A program made the position numbers and the translations under genes. The notes under the pieces are model-generated. The model had not been told where the DNA came from. It worked only from the letters and a program-made list of their open reading frames with translations, and did no database searches. A DNA stretch of 64,000 nt from SVTX01 sp045612105 (GTDB taxonomy: Bacteria > Bacillota > Clostridia > Oscillospirales > CAG-272), in NCBI GenBank assembly GCA_045612105.1, contig JAZKYL010000116.1, positions 57,968 to 121,967 on the forward strand, written 5' to 3'. This document shows positions 34,706 to 44,400 of the stretch, in pieces (position 1 is the stretch's first letter; each line of letters starts with the position of its first letter).

Positions 34706-35578
34706 ATGGAAAAAATCAGCGAAAACAAAATTGCTAAGACTCCCGAAGGAACTCCAAACACACCTAATACAGACCCCAAGGACAATAATCAAAACAAGTC
34801 ACAAAAGGCTCACAAATCCAAGGGTAAGAGCGTTGCAAACACTATCGTAAACGTCGTTCTTATCATTGCAATCGTGCTTGCGGCAATATCTACCTATATT
34901 TCGTTTGTTTCATCATCGGGAAGCGGCGTGCCCAGTATTTTTGGCGTACGACTCCTTTCCGTACAAACTGACTCCATGATAGATACGCTTATGCCCGGAG
35001 ACCTTATCGTCGACCTTCCTGTGAAGGACCCCAAGGAGCTCCGCAAGGATGATATTATCACTTACTGGACTATTATTGAAGGTAAGAGAGTTCTCAACAC
35101 GCACCGTATAGTAAACATATATGACGGCGGAGAATTCTGCATCTTTGAAACTCGCGGTGATAACAACACCTCCGCCGACCCGCTTACCGTTCACCAGTCC
35201 GAGATCGTCGGAAAGTATGCTTTCCGTATTCCGGGTATAGGTAAGGCTATCGACTATATGCAGACCCCTCTCGGATTCTTCCTGGTCGTGGTTCTGCCCA
35301 TACTGATCTTCTTCGTTTATCATCTTATCCAGTTCTTCCGCGTGCTCTTTGAGTATCAGAATATTAAGATGCTTATTAAATACGAGCAGGAGCGCGGTTC
35401 CAACGAGGATCTTATCGAAGCTACCGCTAAAGACGAGAACGAAAAGGAAGAGATCAGACGAGCCGCTTATGAAGCTGAGCTTCGTGAAAAGCTCCGCGCC
35501 GAGCTTCTTGCCGATATGGCTAAAGAAAAGGAAGCTAACGAGGAAACAAACAAAAACGACGGCGAAAGCCAAGAATAA
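34706..35578 (+). CDS. sipW: SipW-like (ER-type) signal peptidase I, first copy
   Basis: The 290-residue protein has a cytoplasmic Asn/Lys-rich start, a membrane segment (VVLIIAIVLAAISTYISF) and the catalytic domain. Ser90 lies in TDSMIDTLMPGD, His133 in NTHRIV takes the place of the usual bacterial Lys, and Asp152 lies in TRGDNN. This Ser-His-Asp set is the SipW/ER subtype. A second membrane segment follows, then a long charged cytoplasmic coiled-coil tail. The tail is an unusual addition and might link to the coiled-coil protein at 37181. Likely substrates are the four SipW-type proteins of the locus. Confidence 0.88.
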   Translation: MEKISENKIAKTPEGTPNTPNTDPKDNNQNKSQKAHKSKGKSVANTIVNVVLIIAIVLAAISTYISFVSSSGSGVPSIFGVRLLSVQTDSMIDTLMPGDLIVDLPVKDPKELRKDDIITYWTIIEGKRVLNTHRIVNIYDGGEFCIFETRGDNNTSADPLTVHQSEIVGKYAFRIPGIGKAIDYMQTPLGFFLVVVLPILIFFVYHLIQFFRVLFEYQNIKMLIKYEQERGSNEDLIEATAKDENEKEEIRRAAYEAELREKLRAELLADMAKEKEANEETNKNDGESQE

Positions 35579-35618
35579 AATAATTATCCCGAGTTTTTAA
35601 GAGGGGAGGCGAAATGCG

Positions 35619-37157
35619 ATGGACGGCTTTCTTAAATACTTTGCCCAGGACATAGGCAGAATTTTTTACGAGTTTCTCAATATTTTCAAAGCAATTTTCG
35701 ATTTCTTCGCAAGTATGTTCAACATAAGTGAAAGAATGAAGGCAATTGAGAACAGCGGTGCGGAGTTTTCCGTAATCGATTGGATATTTTTCATACTGGC
35801 AAATCTAATCTTGCTGGCAATTATAGTCATACTTGTTATTCTTGCGGTAAAATACGGCAAAAAGCTTTTCCGCTTCCGTGTTCCCGTCAAGAAATACGAG
35901 GAGATGGAGAAAAAAGTCAAGCAGCTTCAATCGGAATTGATCAAATCCAATTACGAAAAGGACCGTATACTGTCGCTCAAGTTCGGCAAGTCCGATATGG
36001 CTCTTGAGGATGGCAACGCGGAAGCTGCCAACTCCAACCGTAACACTGTGGATTCGCCTTGCGTTGACCCAACGACCAGCCGTTTCTTCAGACTTACCAG
36101 CGTAGACAACTACTACAAGACCGAATACGTAGCGCCGGAATATAATAACGATATCACGCTTTCTGAGTTCTGTGATCAATTCCGCGCCTATGCGGCATCA
36201 CAGCTGCATCTTTACTATGATACCAAGCTTATTCGTCATTTTATCGCGTCTATGGGCGCGGCAAGGATCATTATTCTTCAGGGTATTTCGGGTACAGGTA
36301 AAACTTCGTTGCCCTATGCCTTAGGTAAGTTTGTTAACAACGACTCAACCGTCGTTTCGGTCCAGCCCGCATGGCGCGAGCGTACTGAGCTTTACGGTTA
36401 CTTTAACGAGTTTACAAGCAAATATACCGAAACCGAATTTTTGCGCTCGGTATATCAGGCTAACTATTTCAGAGACCCCAACGTTATCATTCTCGATGAG
36501 ATGAATATCGCGCGTGTTGAATATTACTTCGCTGAGATGCTTTCGATCCTCGAAATGCCTATCCAGAGTGAATGGAAGATCAATATCACGACCGCGGTCT
36601 GGGATAACGACCCGTGTCTTATTAATGACGGTAAGGTAAGTATCCCCAACAACGTCTGGTTTGTCGGAACGATAAACAACGACGACTCTACCTTCGCCGT
36701 TTCCGATAAGGTTTACGACCGTGCTATCCCCCTCGACCTTGACAGCCGCGCGGAGCCCTTTGAGGCAGACCCGACCGATTCGATCCACGTCTCCACAGAC
36801 AGGCTCAACGACCTCTTTGAAGAGGCCAAGAATACTTATATGGTTTCCTATGAAATGTTGGAAAAGCTTGAGGATATGAACCAATATCTCATTAAAAACT
36901 TCCAGCTGGCATTTGGTAACCGTGTTATGAAGCAGCTTAAGGACTACGTTCCTTGCTACATTGCCTGCGGCGGAACCGAGATCGAGGCGATCGACTTTAT
37001 CGTCGCGAAAAAGGTACTCAGAAAGTTTGAATCTCTCAGTCTTGATTTTATGAGAGACGAGCTCAACAGTTTCGTCACCTACCTTGACAAGACCTTCGGC
37101 AAAACTAATATGACCATATGTAAGGAATACATCAATTACTTAAAGGGACTACATTGA
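35619..37157 (+). CDS. Membrane-tethered McrB-like AAA+ ATPase
   Basis: The 512-residue protein has an N-terminal hydrophobic region with a membrane segment (about residues 52-77, WIFFILANLILLAIIVILVIL) and a short coiled coil. The AAA+ domain begins near residue 215: Walker A GISGTGKTS with Lys228, Walker B VIILDEMN with Asp293-Glu294, and a sensor block TINNDDSTFAVSDKVYDRA. The LDEMN and DKVYDRA signatures are those of the McrB/MoxR group. McrB normally powers a DNA restriction complex; a membrane segment and a place between two sipW-like genes argue against that. Motor or chaperone work in surface-protein assembly is inferred. It is 23 bases upstream of the DUF2357-like gene. Confidence 0.8.
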   Translation: MDGFLKYFAQDIGRIFYEFLNIFKAIFDFFASMFNISERMKAIENSGAEFSVIDWIFFILANLILLAIIVILVILAVKYGKKLFRFRVPVKKYEEMEKKVKQLQSELIKSNYEKDRILSLKFGKSDMALEDGNAEAANSNRNTVDSPCVDPTTSRFFRLTSVDNYYKTEYVAPEYNNDITLSEFCDQFRAYAASQLHLYYDTKLIRHFIASMGAARIIILQGISGTGKTSLPYALGKFVNNDSTVVSVQPAWRERTELYGYFNEFTSKYTETEFLRSVYQANYFRDPNVIILDEMNIARVEYYFAEMLSILEMPIQSEWKINITTAVWDNDPCLINDGKVSIPNNVWFVGTINNDDSTFAVSDKVYDRAIPLDLDSRAEPFEADPTDSIHVSTDRLNDLFEEAKNTYMVSYEMLEKLEDMNQYLIKNFQLAFGNRVMKQLKDYVPCYIACGGTEIEAIDFIVAKKVLRKFESLSLDFMRDELNSFVTYLDKTFGKTNMTICKEYINYLKGLH

Positions 37158-37180
37158 TATACTAAAGAAAGGAGCGCGGT

Positions 37181-38932
37181 ATGGCAGAGAAAGCTCATAC
37201 AAGATCGGATAAAAAAAGCAGATCCAGTCTTATAGATCCCGTATATCTTAAATATACCAAGAGCGTGATCAGAACGCTTTCCAGTACCGCGTTCTACGAT
37301 TACTTTATGGCGCAGATGGAATGCGCCCACAACGAATTTCAGTTTTCTAACCGAAAGCTGACAAAGATAGTTGACATTAAGTGGGTCGAGGCATTAGAAG
37401 CAGCTCTTCCCGCAATTCAGAACATAATCTCCAATCCGAGAAATATGATCAAGGAAGAGGAGATCATTGTTAACGTTGCAAACGCGCGTAAAAGCGATGA
37501 CTCGATAGTGAGACATTTGGCGCAGCACGGCTCTCTGGTTCAGGACTATGACGCGGAAACTCACACGGTTCGTCCCAACAAGCTGATGCAGAAGCTCCGC
37601 GACGACTCCTTGGATATGTACGAAAACCGTGTATTCATAACCACGCTTGAAAACGCATACCGTTTTGTCAAGATACGCTATGACGCTCTTTCGTATTCCA
37701 TGAACTCGGAAAGCGGTGCAAAGCTGAAATTTACATCAGATATTGACGGAGCCTGCGAGGAAGTACATTTCGATATGTTTTTGCATATCAAGGAAAAGGA
37801 AGACGCGCTGTCCGCCGACGAAAACCACAGAGAAATATTCGACAGAATTTCCAGAATATACAGACTTCTCGGGTCGTTTATGAATTCGCCCGTAGCGCAT
37901 TCACTTTTAAAGCTTCCACGTGTCAAGGGTGCTTTGGTCAAAACCAACGTTTTGAAAAAGAACCCCAACTACAAGGCTGTCGTAGCCCTATACGAGTTCA
38001 TTCAAAGATATCAGGACGTAGGATATGCCATTAAGGTAGAGGAACAGAATCCTGAAGTCGACGAGCAATTCCAGATGGATATTTACCATAGCACTATGCT
38101 ACAATATATAGTGCTTAAGAATCACCTGGAGGACGAAGCGTCAAGAACCGTTCCCGTAAAATCTCACGTCAAGAGTAAACAGATAAAGCCCAAGTTTATC
38201 AAAGAGATAATCGAGGAGCTTACAGAAAATTACGATCTGCCCGACATCGAGATACGAAAGGTGCTTATAGAGGAGCTGACCAAGGAACAGCTTATGCTCG
38301 AAGAGGAAGCAGAAAGAAGACGCATACTTGAAGAACAGGAAAGAATGCGTCAAGAAGAAGAAGAAAGATTAAGATTATTAGAAGAAGAGCGTCTCCGCCA
38401 ACAGCTTGAGCAGGAAGAGAGGGAAAGGGAACTCCTTCGCCGTGAGGAAGAGGCCGAAAGAGCCAGACTCGAAGTCGAAAGACTTGAACAAGCACTTGAG
38501 GATAATCGCAGAGGCAAGCTTTTCAATTATGAAATAGGTCACTTTGAGCGACATATTGACAGACATCTGCGCGAACGCGAGGAGATGCTCGCTGCCAAGC
38601 TTCTCGCTGAGGAAACTCAGGAATTTGAGGATGCGGTAGCAGTTCTCGAAGAGCAAGAGAGACTCAGGCAGGAAGAGTTGGAGCGCATGAAGGTCCGTCG
38701 CCGCGAAGAAAAGGAGAGAATCGCCTTTGAAAAGAAGCAGGAGCAGCTCAGACTCGAAGCAGAGGCGGCTGCACTGTGGGCAAAGCAGGAAGAGGAGCGC
38801 AAATTGGCGATTGAGCGTCAAAAGGAAGAGGACAAAAAGCATTACGCTGTATTTGAGAGCACTCTGTCGAGCTTTTTCGATGAGATCGACGCGAGCCTTG
38901 CCGCCAGACAAGGAGGTGCCCCCGGACAATGA
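37181..38932 (+). CDS. DUF2357-like protein with long C-terminal coiled coil
   Basis: The 583-residue protein has an alpha-helical N-terminal part with the block RPNKLMQKLRDDSLDMYENRVFITTLEN, which recalls DUF2357 partners of McrB-like ATPases (MYENR being the hallmark). The PD-(D/E)xK nuclease that usually follows DUF2357 was not found. Instead, residues about 365-565 are an almost pure charged coiled coil (EEEAERRRILEEQERMR type). No signal peptide, so cytoplasmic. The neighbouring AAA+ gene supports the pairing. It may work as a scaffold rather than a nuclease. Its stop overlaps the next start (ATGA), indicating translational coupling. Confidence 0.62.
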   Translation: MAEKAHTRSDKKSRSSLIDPVYLKYTKSVIRTLSSTAFYDYFMAQMECAHNEFQFSNRKLTKIVDIKWVEALEAALPAIQNIISNPRNMIKEEEIIVNVANARKSDDSIVRHLAQHGSLVQDYDAETHTVRPNKLMQKLRDDSLDMYENRVFITTLENAYRFVKIRYDALSYSMNSESGAKLKFTSDIDGACEEVHFDMFLHIKEKEDALSADENHREIFDRISRIYRLLGSFMNSPVAHSLLKLPRVKGALVKTNVLKKNPNYKAVVALYEFIQRYQDVGYAIKVEEQNPEVDEQFQMDIYHSTMLQYIVLKNHLEDEASRTVPVKSHVKSKQIKPKFIKEIIEELTENYDLPDIEIRKVLIEELTKEQLMLEEEAERRRILEEQERMRQEEEERLRLLEEERLRQQLEQEERERELLRREEEAERARLEVERLEQALEDNRRGKLFNYEIGHFERHIDRHLREREEMLAAKLLAEETQEFEDAVAVLEEQERLRQEELERMKVRRREEKERIAFEKKQEQLRLEAEAAALWAKQEEERKLAIERQKEEDKKHYAVFESTLSSFFDEIDASLAARQGGAPGQ

Positions 38933-40743
38933 AAACACGCATGACAAAGCATTCGTCAACCAGGTTTTCGGTAGTAAGGCTTATATCTGCGGCATACATT
39001 GTAGGTGTTTCGCTTCTTATTGCGGTTTTTTCGACCTTCGCGTGGATGACGCTTTCAACAAAGCCTTCACTCGGTCCGGCTAATTTTGGTATATCCATTC
39101 CCGGTCCCGCTGTGGTCTACGAGGTTTGGGACGGAAGCTATGCCGACGTGACAAGTATTGAAGTTGACGAAGAAGGAGCATATATCATAAATAATCCCGC
39201 GGAATTTGCGGCAATAGCTGCTCTTTCGACAGACTATAACACTAACAAGATAAAAAACATTACCATGAAGCTTTCCAATCATATCGATATGGCTAATCTT
39301 TCATGGACACCAATAAAAATTGACAGCTATGACGGTTTTGGCACCATAACCATAGAAGGAAACGATCACTGCATCAGAGGTTTAAAGGCTCCTTTGTTTG
39401 ACGGAGGCTTTGGCGGTGATGCCGGAATCATCATACGCGACGTTACTATTGTCGATTCAAATATCGTCAGCACTAACACTCTGGGAAGCGGTGCCTTTAT
39501 CGAGGTGTTAGACAGCGTTGCGGCGATAGAGCTTGACAACTGTCACCTGATAAGATCAACTCTTTCAGGCTCACGAACCGGTGGACTTATCGGTTGGACC
39601 GCCGGATACAACAACACCTCGGACGGACCGGTAAAATCCTACGTTAATATTAAAAACTGCTCTGTTGACGGTTGCACGATAACCGGCAGCGGTACTGTGG
39701 GAGGACTCATCGGTCAGGCAGGTGCTAACGCTTGGACCTTCCAGACACTTGAAAACTGTGAGGTCAACAACTCAACGCTTATTTCCACAAGCTCCAGCGA
39801 CAAGGGAATAGGCACTATGGTCGGCACGGCAAACGTCGGCGAGATAACCCTCGTTAACTGTTCCAGCATAGGAGTCACCGAAACCGGTGTTGATACCGTC
39901 ACCGACAAAATATACGGTCGTCTTGCTCTTGGAACTACAGGTAAGATAGTTGATATACACGATGAAGCGGCATACGTTTGGGGCGGATTCATTCAATCCG
40001 CGGCAGACAAGGTGACTGACGACAATCAGATCTGGCTTATAAACGGTACTGTCACTGTTCCAAATGAGGTCAGATTTTCAGGAAACAGTATCTCCATATC
40101 GGGTATAGGCGACGATGCGGTATTGGATCTTAACAGCGTTGCCACAGGCTACGTTTGGACGGGTACAAGCAACTCCGCGTCGGGCTTCAACTTCGGCACT
40201 GTCGGTGAGTACGTAAACGACGTCAAGCAAGGCAGTTCGATGCAGTTCTCTAACCTGACTATCAACAACAACAAAACGTTGGATAATTGCACGTCATCGG
40301 CAAACCGCAGCACAAGCTATATGTACGCATATTCCGATAACGTTACTTATTCGGATTGCGTTTTTAACGGCGGTGTTGTAGTCTACGGTAACGCGACCAT
40401 CGAAAGATGTCAGGGAAGTGAAACCGATTCAAATACGTACTGCGTTTTCTTCGATAATCAATATGGCGGAAGGGAAAACGACTACATAATCAGCAACAGC
40501 TCCTTTGATTCCGGCAGCTCTGCATACGGTTGCATAAAGGTTGCGGATGACGCAAATCAGGGCGCAACGCTGATAATTAATTCTTGTACGTTCCAAAACG
40601 TTGTTAACAAGGCTGCGGTTTACGTAAACGGTTCTACCGCGGTTACGGCAGCCAATAATACCTTCATCAACTGCGAGGTTGGTGAAATAATCGCAAAGGG
40701 AGACAGCTGTACGCTTAACGGCGAGGCTTGTCCCACTTCGTAA
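38929..40743 (+). CDS. SipW-type surface protein with GLUG-like beta-helix
   Basis: The 604-residue protein has a hydrophobic segment followed by FSTFAWMTLSTKPSLGP, the SipW-type signature also seen at 31272, 33647 and 41467. The mature part is a right-handed beta-helix of short strands with GLUG-like turns (TGGLIGWTAG, VGGLIGQAGA) and many Asn/Ser/Thr ladders. Such folds often bind or cleave polysaccharides, or act as adhesins; no catalytic residues could be named. Its ATG overlaps the stop of the coiled-coil gene by 4 bases. It may be an adhesive or capping component processed by the peptidase 10 bases downstream. Confidence 0.72.
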   Translation: MKTRMTKHSSTRFSVVRLISAAYIVGVSLLIAVFSTFAWMTLSTKPSLGPANFGISIPGPAVVYEVWDGSYADVTSIEVDEEGAYIINNPAEFAAIAALSTDYNTNKIKNITMKLSNHIDMANLSWTPIKIDSYDGFGTITIEGNDHCIRGLKAPLFDGGFGGDAGIIIRDVTIVDSNIVSTNTLGSGAFIEVLDSVAAIELDNCHLIRSTLSGSRTGGLIGWTAGYNNTSDGPVKSYVNIKNCSVDGCTITGSGTVGGLIGQAGANAWTFQTLENCEVNNSTLISTSSSDKGIGTMVGTANVGEITLVNCSSIGVTETGVDTVTDKIYGRLALGTTGKIVDIHDEAAYVWGGFIQSAADKVTDDNQIWLINGTVTVPNEVRFSGNSISISGIGDDAVLDLNSVATGYVWTGTSNSASGFNFGTVGEYVNDVKQGSSMQFSNLTINNNKTLDNCTSSANRSTSYMYAYSDNVTYSDCVFNGGVVVYGNATIERCQGSETDSNTYCVFFDNQYGGRENDYIISNSSFDSGSSAYGCIKVADDANQGATLIINSCTFQNVVNKAAVYVNGSTAVTAANNTFINCEVGEIIAKGDSCTLNGEACPTS

Positions 40744-40753
40744 GGAAATTGAA

Positions 40754-41434
40754 ATGACAAACAAATCAAATCATTCTACCGAGAGCTTGCCCACAAAAAA
40801 AACAAAAGCACTGAGTATTATAAGTTATGTGCTTCTCACACTTGCAATCGTTTTTTGTGCGGTTATCGTGTTTCAGATATTAACTCAGGGATACGTGAGT
40901 ATTTTCGGTTACAGTATGTTTCGCGTGGTAACACCCAGTATGGAGCCCGAGATCCCCACAGGCGCACTTATTATTTCTCAAAAAGTGAACATTGAGGATA
41001 TTGAAAACGGAGACGTGATCTGCTTTTCTTCTCTGGAATCCTATATGAAGGGCAGTATAGTTACCCACAGGGTCGTAGATATTAAAAGCTTAAACGGAAA
41101 GATAAATCTCGTTACCCGCGGTGACGCAAACAACAGTGTTGATTCTTATTACGTAACCGAAGACAATCTCATTGGAAAGATCGTATTAAGCACAAAGAAG
41201 GATAATTTTTTTGTCAATGCATACGAGTTTATAACTCAAAAACACGCTTTCTTTCTTATAGTCATATTACCTATGCTTGCGGTCGCGATCATTCTTATCC
41301 GCAGAGGTATCGCCAACTTGAATGAGGAAATAAGAAAAATAAAGGAAGATATCGCACAACAAGAAGCGGAGGACGCATCATCGGACAGCGGCACAGACGG
41401 CATGAACGGCATGGACGATGACTCCCCCCGATAA
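40754..41434 (+). CDS. SipW-like signal peptidase I, second copy
   Basis: The 226-residue protein has a membrane segment near residues 20-45 and the ER-type catalytic set: Ser62 in TPSMEPEIPTG, His105 in VTHRVV and Asp124 in TRGDAN. A second membrane segment (FFLIVILPMLAVAIILI) and a short acidic cytoplasmic tail end it. It differs from the first copy by lacking the long coiled-coil tail and by a classical SMEP serine box. It lies between two SipW-type substrates, suggesting that each peptidase serves different ones. Confidence 0.88.
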   Translation: MTNKSNHSTESLPTKKTKALSIISYVLLTLAIVFCAVIVFQILTQGYVSIFGYSMFRVVTPSMEPEIPTGALIISQKVNIEDIENGDVICFSSLESYMKGSIVTHRVVDIKSLNGKINLVTRGDANNSVDSYYVTEDNLIGKIVLSTKKDNFFVNAYEFITQKHAFFLIVILPMLAVAIILIRRGIANLNEEIRKIKEDIAQQEAEDASSDSGTDGMNGMDDDSPR

Positions 41435-41466
41435 ACGAATTAATGAATGAAAATGGAGGTGATAAT

Positions 41467-44400
41467 GTGAAGGAATATGAAAAGCGAATAGCTGAGCATA
41501 AGAGCCGTTTGCCACACGTTCGCGAAAAAATTGTTGCTGCAACAGTTATTCTTATCGTTGGCATTCTTATGCTTTCAACAGTAACGTTCTCATGGATTAC
41601 ATTATCAGTTTCTCCCGAAGTATCCAATATATCTATGTCAATCGCGACAAATGGAAACCTTGAAGTCGCGCTGGCTTATGAAATACTGAGAGATTCTAAC
41701 GGAGATCCCATTCGTGACGATAACGGAAACGTTATTCCATTAGAGCCCGGCGCATCTCTTGTGGGAGATTCTAAAAAAAATCTTCTTGACAGGAATGCTA
41801 CCTGGGGAAACCTTATTAACCTATCCGACCCCACATACGCGCTCGAGGAGATAGTACTTCGTCCCGCGACGCTGAATACAGGCTCGCTTCTGTCCCAGCC
41901 TTTGTATGCGGCGACATATGACAAGGACGGAAGAATTTCGTCTTTGCGATCGGATTTCGCATATACTCAGTGGAGCGACTCTCTCGGTAAGTTTACAGCT
42001 TCGGATTACAAGGGTGTAAAGGCTATATCGTCGGTTAAATTCGACGAAGTCGAATACACAAATCCGCTTTTAGGAATTTATGCTACAAAGCTCGAAAACA
42101 TCGAAAAGTTACTTGAGAGCGCGCGTGGAGAGTTCAACGCTTTATCGTCAAGCCCGAACATTACCGCCATTGACGGAATTATGTCTACCTATATGAACGG
42201 AACGCTCAGGCAGGCTGTTAACGCTGAGCCTTGTTCTGTTGAAGACATTGCAAAATTCTATAATATGATGGTTGAGGTATATGACGGACCGATAAATACC
42301 ATTGGTAATGCGTATATGGGAATTATCGAGTTCTATCAGCTCGATACCTACGGACAGAGCAATTCCACCGAACTCAACTATGAAAGATTTACCGATCTTG
42401 ACGTTTTCTGCTCTGAGATCAGCGCATATCTGACACAGATGAATGCCGACAGAGTGGCGGCGGACAAGAGTGCTATCAACTTCAATACCGAGCTCCCCAA
42501 TCTTAATCAATACGTTTCTGATAGAGCAAATCTTAAAAAATATATTGATGAGCTTGAGGTATACAAAGGCTCGTCCGACACCACTTGGGGTGATATTAAG
42601 CACATTGTCAATTTTGTCGTAAATATTGACACCTGTGAGATCAACGGTAAGACCGTTTCTACCCTTACCGGTAATCTTTCCAAATACGCATCCGAGCTTC
42701 TCGGAATGATAGGTGAGGGAAAGGCAAACCAGAATAACGCGGTAGTTAAACAGGGCCTTATGCAGAGGTTGGATAAGATGCTGCATAACGGCATCGACAG
42801 CTTCAAGATCAGCAAAGTCAGTATTATAATTGAAAAGCAAGCACTCAAAACAAGAGTAGAGAACAGCTCTATGTCTTCTATGACCGGTATGGTCGACTGG
42901 GCTATTTCAGGTGAAACGGGTATTGCGGAGGCAAACGTTAAGACCAATGCCAAAGACGAGGTATCTTTAGGAACATCGAGAACCGAAGTCAAAAACGCGT
43001 TTAATACCGTTGGCGCAGAGTCTGTAACAAAGACCTTCGTCGCTCAGGATACCTACGGACTGTCTCTCGACTTCTGGATAAGAACAAACGCGTCGGCAAG
43101 CTTCTTGCTGCTTGAAGGTACGGTTCAATACAAATACGTTGACGTAAAACGTAATATTATTATTTCCAATTCCGACGGAACTACCACCACTCACCCCGAC
43201 GTTCAGATATATCTTGCAACCGTAGTTACCACCACCGTTGCAGGAGAACACAGCGAAACGTTATCATCTGAGGAAGAGATATATCAGCTTGATGGCGTGT
43301 GGTATTTTGCTTCGAGTAACGAAGCGGTAGCTAAAAATGAAAGCGGAACCGTTAAGGACGAAAACGGCCAGGACGTTGACGCATCCATAACCAGAGAGAT
43401 CTCGGGCGAGCCTGCTAAAAAGCAGGACAAGGTCGTATCAGGATACTCGGGCGCAAACAGAGTATGGACCGAAGAAGAGCTCAAGGATATGTCCGATATG
43501 GAATACAGAACGACTCAGGGTGCGGGAAGCTGCTATACTTTTTACGCTGACCCCGCCGAGGCCGAACAGATCAAGAGTATTCTTGCCGCTCTCAAGGTTG
43601 CTTTCGTTGATATTGAAGGCAATTTCATTGCGGGCGCACGTCTCGCTACCGAGCTCTGCTACTCCGAATACGGTAAGCATACAGTTCCGATAGTACTTGA
43701 CGAAAACTCTATTTCTACCGGATTGACCAACGACGACGGCGACGATATTCGCGCCATTACACTACTTGACAAAAATAAAGCTACGCTTATCACAGCACTG
43801 ATCTATCTTGACGGTACTGTGGTTTCCAACGACAAGGTCCTCTCGTCCTCCGCTATTGAGGGAACCTTCAATATCCAGTTTGGAAGCACAAAAATACTCG
43901 AACCTATCGAAAACGAGGAGCTTATGGGAAGTGAGCTTGTTGTTTCCGGTAACGTTAAGAATACTAACGGTGTAATAAATCCTGTTGCCGATTATTTTGT
44001 CGGTATGGAAGAGTCCGGATACAAAACAACGGTCTCCCTCACCGTAGCCGGTGAAGCACCTTCGACTGTGTACGCTTATTTCCTTCGTAAGATAAGCGAC
44101 ACTCACGGTACACGTCAGGAAAGGATCACGTTCACTCAAAGCACGGAGTCTCCTGATCAGTGGGTTGCCGACGCTTACTTCTATTCACCCGGTATATACA
44201 TACTCAGAAGTGTAATTGTCGACGGAATAGAGTACGAATTGCAAAGCTCGGAAGGAGCATCTGCGCCCACGGTCACTATAAACGGCTTCAGTTGTACCGA
44301 TTTCCGCGGAACAAATGCACAAAACCATATTTACAGAACCGCAAGCAGTCTTATAACCGAAAAATTCTACGTCTCCATTTCGGCAAAGGATGACGGACTC

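Noticed and set aside
35619..38932. McrBC-type restriction (defence) system
   Set aside because: No nuclease domain, no DNA-binding domain, a membrane segment on the ATPase, and neighbours that are surface-protein genes.
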